Part shown: piece after piece, positions 33,042 through 40,977 of the stretch
Position numbering within the stretch: position 1 is the first letter of the stretch
Layout of the letters: every line of letters starts with the position of its first letter
Origin: JAZQHR01 sp045540695
GTDB taxonomy: Bacteria > Bacillota > Clostridia > UMGS1810
Direction of reading: 5' to 3'
Assembly (NCBI GenBank): GCA_045540695.1
Contig: JAZQHR010000093.1
Location: forward strand, 1 to 47,353
Length of the DNA stretch: 47,353 bases
Program-made: the position numbers and the translations under genes
Notes under the pieces: model-generated
Databases searched by the model: none
Seen by the model: the letters and a program-made list of their open reading frames with translations, nothing else
What the model was told of the DNA's origin: nothing

Positions 33042-33350
33042 CTATTTAATTTTTTCCGCCTCAGCTAACATATTTTTAATGAAAATTCCATATCCTCTTG
33101 TTGGATCATTTACAAACACGTGGGTAACTGCGCCGATTAGTTTATCGTTTTGGATAATAGGCGAACCTGACACGAGTGATGTCAATATGGGACAAAAAGT
33201 ATTATTTTTTCTTGGAAAATTTTCAAATTCAATCTGTTTTGTTGACAAAATTACCTATATCGATGATGAAATGAGTAAATTTGTTAACAGATTTTAGGTT
33301 TGGATTATTGGACTGCCGGACTGAATAATGGAAGAACCTCATATCTTGTC
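33042..33350 (-). pseudogene. Degraded copy of the spoIVB 3' end (copy B)
   Basis: From 33185 down to 33042 the translation SGSPIIQNDKLIGAVTHVF, then VNDPTRGYGIFIKNM and the ending EAEKIK, is nearly identical to the last 47 residues of SpoIVB at 35021. Upstream, homology to the intact gene stops abruptly at the SGSP motif. There a roughly 130-bp segment, shared with copy A, begins and contains an imperfect TTTGTTGACAAA/TTTGTTAACAGA inverted repeat (33238-33291). Traces of the spoIVB serine-motif DNA recur after it (about 33322-33345). The fragment lacks the protease His and PDZ domain, so it is non-functional. Confidence 0.88.
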
Positions 33351-33472
33351 CGTTGACTTTAATATTAAAATTAACTGTGAAATTAGTATCAAAGTCAACG
33401 AAAATTTACGTTATCCTTAAAAAAGATATGTGGCATTTCAAAGGATATTTTTCTTTAATTGATGGATGATAT

Positions 33473-34837
33473 TTATCTTATATACTTGTGATTATATGAA
33501 AAGAATACATCAGTGATGTCAAAATATAAATGATTTTCTATCCCTTCATATAAAAATTTTCCATTTTCATATTTGTTTCTGGAATCCCACGTAGTGTCAA
33601 TATTAATCCATCTATTATCAACATACGCCTGATTCCAAGCATGATTTGTTTTTTCAATGTTTGCATTTTCATCAGTCCAATATTTCAAATTAGAACTCAG
33701 ACCCAAAGAGTAACCACTAACTTTTCTACAAGGTATACCCTGCGCATTAATAAGTGCTTGTGTTAAATTTGCATATCCTTCACATACTGAACGTTTACTT
33801 TGGTAAACTCCGAGTGCGTCATATTCAATTTCAGCAGAACTTTTATTGTAATAATAATCATAGTTATAATATATATTATCAGCAACCCAATCATGAATCA
33901 TAAGAATTTTATCATAATCACTATCTGCATCCTTGCATATGTTATTGGATAAATTAATAATTTCATCATCAATATTTGGATTGATATACGCAACTGGATT
34001 CACCCAATTTGACATATATTCTTTGTTATTTTCCCAAACCAGAGGTTTTTTAAAGCAGTAAATTCCTTTAGTTTTTTCTATAAATACATTTTTATAAATA
34101 TACGACCAAAACAAGTCGTCTCCTCGCTTTTTAGTATATATATTAATATTGGTTTCATCAGAAATGTTTTGCAATGACAAATCCACTGACAACTTAAATT
34201 CTTTATTTGTGTTTACAGATGTTATATTCTCTAAATCACCATTATCAAATTTTACGGCAACTTTAATTATGTCGTCATCTTGTGTACATCCGATAATTGT
34301 TAATAAGTTATTATCAATCTGAAAATCAAAATATTCAAAGTCTCCGCTTGATGTTCTGATATGATATTTATCAAACTCTTCTTCATACGTATATTTATTT
34401 TCAGGGTATGGCGTTGTTATTTTTACAGTTTTTGTTTTGTCTATCCACTCTACTTCTGAAGAAAAAGCTTCCACAACAGCTCTTAGAGGAACTAATGTTC
34501 GCCCCTCTTTAATAATCGGGGGTGAGTCAAGTGTTACGCAATCATCATTAACATACATTTTGTTATTATTTATCTGCATTTCTATATCTAAATAGCCGCA
34601 CTTTGCTTCTATTGATTGATCGTATTGATACCAATAAACATCTGCACCCAAATATTCAAATATTTTTCGCATTGGAACCATTGTTCTACCATTGATTATT
34701 TCAGGCTCAACATCAAAAGATATTTTTTCATTATCAATATATACTTTAATGTTATCATTCGCGCACACGTTCATAACAGGTAGTATCAACATACATAAGA
34801 TTGCACACAAAATTAACACAAAACATCTTTTTTTCAT
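33473..34837 (-). CDS. Secreted transglutaminase-like protein with N-terminal PF07833-type domain
   Basis: The 454-residue protein has a signal peptide (1-26) and a PF07833-type double domain (about 30-142; TMVPMRKIFEYLGADVYW, TLVPLRAVVEAFSSEVEW). A beta-rich middle follows, then a transglutaminase-core domain with the complete triad Cys352 (SVCEGYA), His399 (NHAWNQ) and Asp414 (NIDTTWD). Bacterial members are usually papain-like peptidases or cross-linkers acting at the cell surface. The ATG follows an AGAAGGA site and a promoter lies at 34885-34913. It directly follows the intact spoIVB and is followed by a copy of the spoIVB tail. The substrate is unknown. Confidence 0.86.
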   Translation of the reverse strand: MKKRCFVLILCAILCMLILPVMNVCANDNIKVYIDNEKISFDVEPEIINGRTMVPMRKIFEYLGADVYWYQYDQSIEAKCGYLDIEMQINNNKMYVNDDCVTLDSPPIIKEGRTLVPLRAVVEAFSSEVEWIDKTKTVKITTPYPENKYTYEEEFDKYHIRTSSGDFEYFDFQIDNNLLTIIGCTQDDDIIKVAVKFDNGDLENITSVNTNKEFKLSVDLSLQNISDETNINIYTKKRGDDLFWSYIYKNVFIEKTKGIYCFKKPLVWENNKEYMSNWVNPVAYINPNIDDEIINLSNNICKDADSDYDKILMIHDWVADNIYYNYDYYYNKSSAEIEYDALGVYQSKRSVCEGYANLTQALINAQGIPCRKVSGYSLGLSSNLKYWTDENANIEKTNHAWNQAYVDNRWINIDTTWDSRNKYENGKFLYEGIENHLYFDITDVFFSYNHKYIR

Positions 34838-34884
34838 TTCGTTTTCCTTCTTTCGCCTATTGTTTTATTGATAACTACAAGTTT

Positions 34885-34913
34885 ATTTTATCATAAACTT
34901 TTTATCTACGCAA
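34885..34913 (-). promoter_or_regulatory. Promoter of the transglutaminase-like gene
   Basis: TTGCGT (34913-34908) and TAAAAT (34890-34885) are spaced by 17 bp, and TGa precedes the -10 as an extended element. Confidence 0.65.
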
Positions 34914-34982
34914 CATATACTGCAGAAAATGGCACTAAAATGATACTAAAGTACGATATTTTTATTTACAAAATTGTAATTG

Positions 34983-35017
34983 AAAATACCCGCCTATTAT
35001 TTTATATACGAGCATTC
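34983..35017 (-). terminator. Terminator of spoIVB
   Basis: AATGCTCGTATAT pairs with ATAGGCGGGTATT (with G-U pairs) and is followed by TTT on the minus strand. It begins a few bases past the spoIVB stop. Its duplicate is at 33002-33038. Confidence 0.75.
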
Positions 35018-35020
35018 CCC

Positions 35021-36265
35021 TTATTTGATTTTCTCCGCTTCCGAGAGCATATTTTCTATAAATATTCCGTAACCCCGTGTCGGATCATTTACAAACACGT
35101 GGGTAACTGCGCCGATTAATTTATCGTTTTGGATAATAGGCGAACCGGACATTCCCTGAACTATTCCGCCGGTTTTAGAAAGAAGTGTTTCGTCGGTTAT
35201 TTTTATTACCATCCCTTTTGTATCGGATGAGGTTTGATGCGATATTTTTGTTATTTCTATATTAAATTTCTCCACCTTTTCTCCGCTTATATTTGTAAGT
35301 ATATGTGCCTTTCCCGTCTTTACTTCTGATTTATCGGCTATTTCTACAGATTGTGAGGATGCGATAAAGCCATCTGTTTCCAGCACTCCATAAAGTCCAC
35401 AATTACAATTTTTAAAAACCGTTCCAAGCTTTTTATTTCCTACAAATGAACCTCTAAGCTCGCCCGGTCTGCCCGCAACGCCCTTTTCAACCGATATAAT
35501 AGTGGACGGCACAAGTTCACCCGATGCTACGGGTAAAATCTTCTGAGTATCAGGGTCGGATATGCCGTGTCCAAGTGCACCGAACGTCTTAGTATAAGGA
35601 TTGTAAAATGTCAATGTACCTATGCCTGCGGTGCTGTCACGCACCATAATACCAAGCTTAAGTGCATCATCCTTTGCTGAATATACGGCGGTGACATTTT
35701 CGTGTATTATCCTTCCGTCGCGGTCTATTTCAAGAGATACATTTCCATTAGATGATACCACCGCATCGGTAAAAACCGATATTTTCTGTGGTTTTATTCC
35801 ATTTACCTTTATTATTCTGTCACCCGGTTTTATATTTTTATTTTTACAAGGTGAAACCGTGTTTCCGCTTATATCTTTAAACTCCGCAATATCCACCACA
35901 ACAAGGCCGTCTGTGTACAGCTTTACGCCTATACTGTTACCGCACGGGATAACCTTTTGTGATTTTATAACGTTTATATCTACATCTTTTACCGGGATAA
36001 ATCCCAAAAACCTTATTTCTCCGGGGTACTTTCCTTCGGCAAGTCCCCTTGTATCGCTTGCAGTAACATTCTCGTTTGACGCGGTAAGATTAAGCTCCAC
36101 GCTGAAAAGCTGCGGCGTAAGCTTATTTGTATTAAAATCTGTATTTTCAAGCATTACAATGTCATTTGGCAGCACAAACACCATGCAAATACCTGTATAT
36201 ACGGCGGTTGAAACCATTACCATTGCCAAAACAAGAGATAATATTTTTATATGTTTTTTTCGCAC
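35021..36265 (-). CDS. spoIVB: SpoIVB serine peptidase (stage IV sporulation)
   Basis: SpoIVB is made in the forespore, secreted into the inter-membrane space, and cleaves SpoIVFA to trigger pro-sigma-K processing. The 414-residue protein has an N-terminal membrane anchor (about 8-30), a PDZ domain (about 120-185; NIKPGDRIIKVNG) and an S55-type protease domain. The protease domain has catalytic His in GALGHGISD and Ser in GMSGSPIIQND. The start is GTG 36265 after GGGAGTG. A CATACAAA -10-like box near 36335-36342 with a GTATA about 15 bp upstream hints at a sporulation sigma promoter; sigma-F and sigma-G are known to read spoIVB in Bacillus. In Bacillus spo0A lies directly downstream; here the two are 9 kb apart. 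Its 3' end is duplicated twice nearby. Confidence 0.94.
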   Translation of the reverse strand: MRKKHIKILSLVLAMVMVSTAVYTGICMVFVLPNDIVMLENTDFNTNKLTPQLFSVELNLTASNENVTASDTRGLAEGKYPGEIRFLGFIPVKDVDINVIKSQKVIPCGNSIGVKLYTDGLVVVDIAEFKDISGNTVSPCKNKNIKPGDRIIKVNGIKPQKISVFTDAVVSSNGNVSLEIDRDGRIIHENVTAVYSAKDDALKLGIMVRDSTAGIGTLTFYNPYTKTFGALGHGISDPDTQKILPVASGELVPSTIISVEKGVAGRPGELRGSFVGNKKLGTVFKNCNCGLYGVLETDGFIASSQSVEIADKSEVKTGKAHILTNISGEKVEKFNIEITKISHQTSSDTKGMVIKITDETLLSKTGGIVQGMSGSPIIQNDKLIGAVTHVFVNDPTRGYGIFIENMLSEAEKIK

Positions 36266-36388
36266 ACTTCACACTCCCTGCATTTTAAATTTTTCAAAAA
36301 ATTTCGCTAAATTTAAAATTTCCGATATGCGAGTTTTGTATGCTGACAAAATATTTTATACTTTCCAAAAATATTTTTTTAAAATGCA

Positions 36389-36417
36389 TTGTAAAATGTC
36401 GAAAAATAAAATATAAT
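36389..36417 (+). promoter_or_regulatory. Promoter with 0A box ahead of the polysaccharide deacetylase gene
   Basis: TTGTAA (36389-36394) and TATAAT (36412-36417) are spaced by 17 bp. A perfect Spo0A box TGTCGAA (36397-36403) lies inside the spacer, where binding of Spo0A~P would be expected to repress. The motif match is seen; the regulation is inferred. Confidence 0.65.
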
Positions 36418-36449
36418 GGAAATAGAAATATATTATGAGGTGAAAAAAG

Positions 36450-37397
36450 TTGCGTAGCAAAAGACTGTTCAAGTCAAAATATAAATATTCTTTAGGCAGC
36501 TCACGATACAAAAAAAGGGGTATTTGGAAAAAAATACTTATTGTGCTGTTGATTTTGGTTATTTTAGCCGGTATAGCAGCGCTTGGATATTTTGCTAAAA
36601 TAGAATTAGATAAGAAAAACGAAAATAAATTTGCAAAATATGGCGAACCAAACTACAATATGCCTGACGTAAAAATGTTTTATCCTAACACACCTGATGA
36701 TAAGCAGGCTGAAATGATAAAACGCACAGATGAATATTATGAAAAACAGATAGCTGAAGGTAAAATATATGTACCCGATGAAACAGAAGCGAAAAATATA
36801 TATGTAAAGGATGGCATAAAGACATGTTATCTTACATTTGACGATGGCCCTTCTATGATAACCGATGGTATACTCGATACTCTTAAAAAGCACGATATCA
36901 AAGCTACATTTTTTGTAATAGGCGAGCTTACACAGTATTATCCCGACACTATAAGGCGAATGCATAATGAAGGTCACACCATAGGAAACCACAGCTATTC
37001 GCACAACTACAGTGCAATATACAAAGACGCCGAAAGCTTTGAAACAGAGCTTATGATGGTAAAGGAAAGCTTAAATAAAATTCTTGGTTTTGAATACGAA
37101 AAACGCATTTTCCGTTTCCCTGGCGGATCATTTGAGCAGGGCAAACAGGAATTTAAGCAGACGTTGGCAGATAAGGGTTACAAATATATCGACTGGAACA
37201 GCTTAACGGGTGACAGCGAAGTGAAAGAGCCTGATTATGACTACCTTTACAACAATCTTGTAACCACCACCAACGGCAAAGAGGATATAGTAGTGCTTAT
37301 GCACGATGCAGGATTAAAAACAACTACGGCAGAATCACTTGACAGCTTTATAGAATATCTTAAAAACGAAGGCTTTGTGTTTAAACCTATAAATTAA
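36450..37397 (+). CDS. Membrane-anchored polysaccharide deacetylase (NodB/PdaB family)
   Basis: The 315-residue protein has a basic N terminus, one transmembrane helix (about 27-48) and an extracellular NodB domain (about 125-315). All catalytic motifs are present: TFDDGPS (about 129-135), HTIGNHSYSH (about 175-184) with the metal-binding histidines, RFPGGS (about 224), DWN and VLMHD. It probably removes N-acetyl groups from peptidoglycan. The start is TTG 36450, with GAGGTGA upstream. It is divergent from spoIVB, and a 0A box lies in its promoter, so a link to sporulation or the transition state is plausible. It could act on vegetative wall, since the promoter is sigma-A-like. Confidence 0.9.
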   Translation: MRSKRLFKSKYKYSLGSSRYKKRGIWKKILIVLLILVILAGIAALGYFAKIELDKKNENKFAKYGEPNYNMPDVKMFYPNTPDDKQAEMIKRTDEYYEKQIAEGKIYVPDETEAKNIYVKDGIKTCYLTFDDGPSMITDGILDTLKKHDIKATFFVIGELTQYYPDTIRRMHNEGHTIGNHSYSHNYSAIYKDAESFETELMMVKESLNKILGFEYEKRIFRFPGGSFEQGKQEFKQTLADKGYKYIDWNSLTGDSEVKEPDYDYLYNNLVTTTNGKEDIVVLMHDAGLKTTTAESLDSFIEYLKNEGFVFKPIN

Positions 37398-37436
37398 ATG
37401 ATATTTAAAAAAATATCCGAATTGATTCGCAACCCA

Positions 37437-37465
37437 CCTTCCCCTCAAAGGGGAAGGATTTTTTA
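37437..37465 (+). terminator. Terminator after the polysaccharide deacetylase gene
   Basis: CCTTCCCCT pairs with AGGGGAAGG and is followed by ATTTTTT. It lies 40 bp past the stop. Confidence 0.85.
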
Positions 37466-37499
37466 TCCTTAAGAACATTTCTCTTACGAGAAAGTATTT

Positions 37500-37931
37500 T
37501 TATGTTTTAATCTTAAACAGCACCACGCCTGCTACCATAAGCACAAATCCAAACACCTTTGTAAGTCCGAAGCTTACCTTTTCTGTGCCGAGAAGTCCAA
37601 ATGCGTCAATCACGGCAGCTACAGTAAGCTGTGAAATTAGAATTATTGAAATAGATATAAGCGGTGACAAGTCCTTTATACCAAGCATAACGGTTATGGT
37701 AATGATTATCCCGAGTAATCCTCCTGTTAAGTATATCTTGTCTGCGCTCATTATTTCTCGTATATTTCCCTTGCCAAGCACAAGCATGGCAATCAGCGCA
37801 AGGATAAACGCAGTTCCCTGCACAAACGCATTTGCCTCGTACAAGCCTATTTTCTCGCTAAGGCGTGTGTTTATTACTCCCTGAAAGCTCATAGCCGCAC
37901 CTGCTATTATGCTGAATATTATACCTATCAT
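37500..37931 (-). CDS. DMT-superfamily small membrane protein (YdcZ/DUF606 family)
   Basis: The 143-residue protein has about five hydrophobic helices and the family pattern AGAAMSFQGVINTRLSEKIG (about 10-29) and AFVQGTAFILALIAML. Members are half-size drug/metabolite-transporter relatives that work as dimers or pairs. No substrate can be assigned. It ends a minus-strand series below rsmE but is separated from the next gene by a terminator. Confidence 0.83.
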   Translation of the reverse strand: MIGIIFSIIAGAAMSFQGVINTRLSEKIGLYEANAFVQGTAFILALIAMLVLGKGNIREIMSADKIYLTGGLLGIIITITVMLGIKDLSPLISISIILISQLTVAAVIDAFGLLGTEKVSFGLTKVFGFVLMVAGVVLFKIKT

Positions 37932-37955
37932 AATTATTACTCCTTTTACACAAAA

Positions 37956-37988
37956 GAAAAAACCCTTACAGATATTATCTCTAAGGCT
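37956..37988 (-). terminator. Terminator after the 153-aa membrane protein gene
   Basis: CCTTA-AGAT and ATCT-TAAGG form a 10-bp stem with one mismatch, followed by TTTTTT on the minus strand, between 38004 and 37931. Confidence 0.75.
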
Positions 37989-38003
37989 TAGTATTTTTAT
38001 ACT

Positions 38004-38465
38004 TTATTTCTTTATGATGGCTTTTTTACCTTTTTTAATTATCACTATATGAACTACATAGCTTACTACAAGATAAATAACGCTTATAGCTACCGCCAGA
38101 TATCTTGCCTGAAGACTGCTTAAAATTGCTGTGTTGTCAGCTGTAGTAAACGGCATTCCGTATATACCCCAGTAGCATATTGCCATAAGGATACAAAATA
38201 CGCCATACTCGATAAATGTTTTTGACTTCAAATATGAAAGCACAAAAAACACCACTGCTGCAACGGCAAGAAATATTGCTATACCCATTATAGTATTTCT
38301 TGTAGTTATAAACGAATCGCTGATAATATTAAGATTTCTATTTACCAACATAAGTACAAAAAGTGATACTGCTGTGATAAGTGTGGCAATAAGTATAAGA
38401 TTGCCCTGATGCTCCTCAAACTTTTTAATATTATGTATTTTTTCTTTTGACATTTTCTTAACCAT
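38004..38465 (-). CDS. Hypothetical four-helix membrane protein
   Basis: The function is not recognised. The 153-residue product has a basic, soluble N terminus, four hydrophobic helices (about 24-42, 55-78, 85-108, 122-145) and a lysine-rich tail (KKGKKAIIKK). The start could also be the ATG four codons in (MSKEKIH). It lies 29 bp downstream of rsmE in the same direction and is probably cotranscribed with it. Confidence 0.7.
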   Translation of the reverse strand: MVKKMSKEKIHNIKKFEEHQGNLILIATLITAVSLFVLMLVNRNLNIISDSFITTRNTIMGIAIFLAVAAVVFFVLSYLKSKTFIEYGVFCILMAICYWGIYGMPFTTADNTAILSSLQARYLAVAISVIYLVVSYVVHIVIIKKGKKAIIKK

Positions 38466-38494
38466 TTATATTTACTCCTCTGTGAATTTGAAAA

Positions 38495-39223
38495 TTACCA
38501 GTCCAGCTCATACATTACGGCTGACAGACACGCAATAGGTGCCGTTTCTGTGCGAAGTATTCTTTTGCCAAGCGATACTGTAGGTATTCCTGCATTTAAC
38601 GCAGCCTCTACTTCGCTGTCATCAAGACCGCCCTCGGGGCCTATAAAAAATCCTATAGATTTATAATCGTTTGTACCTTTAAGTATCTCCTTAAGTCCTT
38701 TTTCATCCTCGTTTTCATAAGGCATAAACTTAAGGTCGTTTTTTTCAAGGTCAGCCAGTGCCTCTTTAAACGACATAACCTTTGTCACCTGAGGAAGTAT
38801 TCCTCTCTGGCACTGTTTTGCGGCTTCGTGAGCTATCTTTTGCCAACGCGAAACCTTCTTTGCGTCATCCTTTATCTTTACAACCGACCTTTTTGCTGCA
38901 ACGGGAACTATCCTTGTAATGCCAAGCTCAACGCATTTCTGCACTATATAGTCCATCTTGTCCGACTTTGGAAGTCCCTGGTATAGAGTTATAGCAAAAA
39001 GCGGTTCATTTTCACATTTTCCTGCAGAAAGTATGCTCATATCCACTCTGTCGGGTGATATATCCGTTATCTCGCATATATACTCGCCATTTTGACCGTC
39101 GCACACCTGCACGCTTTCTCCGACTCTCAGCCTTAGCACGTTTTTTATATGATTGACATCTGTGCCGTCTATAAAAATACTGCTGTCTGATATGTTCGAA
39201 GGATTTACAAAAAATCTGTGCAT
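38495..39223 (-). CDS. rsmE: 16S rRNA (uracil1498-N3)-methyltransferase
   Basis: RsmE methylates U1498 of 16S rRNA. It has the N-terminal PUA-like domain (MHRFFVN, VNHIKNVLRLRVGE) and a SPOUT fold with trefoil-knot motifs (FFIGPEGGLDDSEVEAA, about 190-207; LGKRILRTETAPIACLSAV, about 217-235). ATG 39223 is chosen for the adjacent GGAGGAAAT; this gives 242 residues, the norm. The prmA-rsmE pairing is common in Firmicutes. It has its own promoter at 39274-39304. Confidence 0.95.
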   Translation of the reverse strand: MHRFFVNPSNISDSSIFIDGTDVNHIKNVLRLRVGESVQVCDGQNGEYICEITDISPDRVDMSILSAGKCENEPLFAITLYQGLPKSDKMDYIVQKCVELGITRIVPVAAKRSVVKIKDDAKKVSRWQKIAHEAAKQCQRGILPQVTKVMSFKEALADLEKNDLKFMPYENEDEKGLKEILKGTNDYKSIGFFIGPEGGLDDSEVEAALNAGIPTVSLGKRILRTETAPIACLSAVMYELDW

Positions 39224-39273
39224 ATTTCCTCCGCGGTTTATTGTTATTATATACAATATATTATGTACAATAT

Positions 39274-39304
39274 ATTATACCATACACCCCATAGGTAAAG
39301 TCAA
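39274..39304 (-). promoter_or_regulatory. Promoter of rsmE
   Basis: TTGACT (39304-39299) and an extended -10 TGgTATAAT (39282-39274) with 19-bp spacing. Two direct copies of TACAATATATTA lie just downstream (39250-39277). Confidence 0.6.
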
Positions 39305-39332
39305 GTATATTAGCAAAATAATTTGATATTAT

Positions 39333-40298
39333 CTAAAGTTTGCATACTATTGACACCCAACCGCCTTTTTCTTTTATGTCTGCCACTTTAAATTTACTCT
39401 TTTCTATCGCAGATACAACATCCGCCTTTCTCTCCTCTATGATGCCCGACACTATAAATACGCCGTCATCTTTTAAAAACATATCGGCAAACTTTGAAAG
39501 TGCTATGATAACGTCTGCAACAATGTTTGCAAGCACTACGTCATATTTTGTCTGTGCTATTTCCGCTTTTAGCCTATCGTCTGTAAGGATATTACCTGCC
39601 ATTACGTTGTATCTGTCACGCGAAATGCCATTCATATCGAGGTTTTCATAAGCGGTGTAAATGCAGTTTGGATCAACGTCCATCGCAAGTGCGCTGTCTG
39701 CACCCAGAAGAAGTGATATAATAGACAATATTCCGCTTCCGCAGCCTATGTCAAGCACCTTTTCTTTGCCTTTTATGTAGTTTTCCAGATGCTCTATACA
39801 AAGCTTTGTGCTGTGGTGTGTACCCGAACCGAAGGTCATACCAGGATTTACAGTAAATACTGTCCTTCCGTTTGCATCGATATCGTCATACCACTCGGGC
39901 TTTATAAGAATTTTATTTCCAATCTCGGTAGGCTTAAAATATTTTTTCCAGTTGTTTTCCCAGTCTTGTCCCTCAAGGCTTTCAAGCTCTGTTTCAAGCC
40001 TTCCGAAATCATCGCCGGCATTTGCTTTAAGAAGCGAAAGTGCAGAATTTATTCCCGACACTGTATCGTTAAGATTTTCATTATCCTCAAGATATATTAT
40101 TACCTTTGTTTCACCTTTTTTGGCTTGTACCAGCTCATCGTCTACATAATCCCAAAACTGCGTATTCTCCTCAAGAAACTCATTAAACTCGCTTTCATCC
40201 TCTATCTGTGTACCTGTTATGCCAAGGTCGTAAAGCATAGCACACACGCTTTCTATACCTGCAGTATTTGTATATATCGAAACTTTAATCCAGTTCAT
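39333..40298 (-). CDS. prmA: Ribosomal protein L11 methyltransferase
   Basis: PrmA trimethylates ribosomal protein L11. The 321-residue protein has an N-terminal substrate-recognition domain (MNWIKVSIYT...), an interdomain helix and a class I SAM domain. That domain has TFGSGTHHSTKLC (about 175) and VLDIGCGSGILSI (about 197-209), then VLANIVADVI. ATG 40298 is preferred because AGGAG lies 7 nt upstream; the ATG two codons earlier is too close. The start overlaps the end of the DUF523 gene by 14 bp. Confidence 0.95.
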   Translation of the reverse strand: MNWIKVSIYTNTAGIESVCAMLYDLGITGTQIEDESEFNEFLEENTQFWDYVDDELVQAKKGETKVIIYLEDNENLNDTVSGINSALSLLKANAGDDFGRLETELESLEGQDWENNWKKYFKPTEIGNKILIKPEWYDDIDANGRTVFTVNPGMTFGSGTHHSTKLCIEHLENYIKGKEKVLDIGCGSGILSIISLLLGADSALAMDVDPNCIYTAYENLDMNGISRDRYNVMAGNILTDDRLKAEIAQTKYDVVLANIVADVIIALSKFADMFLKDDGVFIVSGIIEERKADVVSAIEKSKFKVADIKEKGGWVSIVCKL

Positions 40299-40743
40299 TG
40301 TCATTCTCCTGCTTTATATATTTTTGTATATCGTCGTTTTCTGTGATAACGTTAAATCCGTTTTTTATAAGCATATCAGCACATATCCCGTTTCCGCATT
40401 TAAGGGTTTTTGAAAATGTGCCGTCGTATATTTTCCCTACACCGCACGAGGGGCTTTTCGCCTTAAGTATAACCACCGTCGGCTTTACCTTTTGTGCTGT
40501 CTTAAGGGATAAAAGTGCACCTTTTTTGAAATTTTCCGTTACATCGGTGCCATCTTTCATAACCACCCTGCCATCTGCCATTATCTCAGAAGGGCTTCTT
40601 GGCGTGGACAATCCGCCCATCACTTCTGGGCATACGGTAACCGCCTTTCCTTTATCAAAAAGCTCCTTTAATTCGGCATTTAAATTGTTTCCGCCGTCAT
40701 ACTTGCAGTTTTCACCGCAAAGGCATGCGCTTATCATAATCAT
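40285..40743 (-). CDS. DUF523 family protein
   Basis: The 152-residue protein matches the DUF523 signature: an N-terminal SACLCGENCKYDGG with closely spaced cysteines, CPEVMGGLSTPR, and LKAKSPSCGVGKIYDG. The cysteines suggest metal or Fe-S binding; the biochemical role of the family is not established. ATG 40743 is chosen because AAGGTGAT lies 4 nt upstream. It overlaps prmA, so the two are coupled. Confidence 0.88.
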   Translation of the reverse strand: MIMISACLCGENCKYDGGNNLNAELKELFDKGKAVTVCPEVMGGLSTPRSPSEIMADGRVVMKDGTDVTENFKKGALLSLKTAQKVKPTVVILKAKSPSCGVGKIYDGTFSKTLKCGNGICADMLIKNGFNVITENDDIQKYIKQENDNELD

Positions 40744-40849
40744 AATTATCACCTTCATTATATTATACAAAATTTTTCACGATTTATCAATAGCCACGTT
40801 ATCACGTGTAGAATAATGTCACAAAGTTTTGGCATTTTCCTCTATGCGT

Positions 40850-40882
40850 TTGACAAAATATCCCACATAAAACGTATATAAT
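40850..40882 (+). promoter_or_regulatory. spoIIE promoter with 21-bp spacing (Spo0A-type)
   Basis: TTGACA (40850-40855) and TATAAT (40877-40882) are both perfect but separated by 21 bp instead of 17. The same atypical spacing is known for the Bacillus spoIIE and spoIIG promoters, which need Spo0A~P to activate sigma-A polymerase. TTTGACA at the -35 is one base off the 0A box complement TTCGACA, and TGTAGAA at 40808-40814 is one base off TGTCGAA. Confidence 0.78.
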
Positions 40883-40889
40883 AAAATCA

Positions 40890-40955
40890 GGCTGGCCGGA
40901 CACAAAAAAATTCGCCTTCAAACCCTGATGCGGGGATTTTTCGCAAAAGCCAGCC
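40890..40955 (+). other. Structured 5' leader of spoIIE mRNA
   Basis: GGCTGGC (40890-40896) at the predicted transcript start pairs with GCCAGCC (40949-40955) just before the ribosome site AAAGGAGG. Inside, AAAAATTC can pair with GGGATTTTT and CGC with GCG, giving one long hairpin. It has no T run and is not a terminator. It does not match a riboswitch class I know. Confidence 0.6.
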
Positions 40956-40977
40956 GAGTTACAAAGGAGGACAAGCA

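Larger units (their letters stand above)
32847..33472. other. Intergenic region with spoIVB-tail copy B and leader of the amidase-mosaic gene
   Basis: About 625 bp. It contains the 5' leader of the downstream gene (32847-33000), a terminator (33002-33038), spoIVB-tail copy B (33042-33350) and about 120 bp of unrecognised AT-rich DNA. No intact gene was recognised. A plus-strand open frame through the repeat (33007-33297) is not conserved in copy A. Confidence 0.6.

Noticed and set aside
33007..33297. 96-codon plus-strand open frame across spoIVB-tail copy B
   Set aside because: The matching region of copy A is interrupted by stops, and half of it is antisense to the spoIVB fragment.
39250..39280. 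Direct repeats of TACAATATATTA as a CRISPR or iteron array
   Set aside because: There are only two adjacent copies in an AT-rich promoter leader, with no spacers or further units.
40787..40815. CACGTG-containing stretch as a parS site
   Set aside because: Only the CACGTG core matches; the flanking TGTT and AACA are absent.
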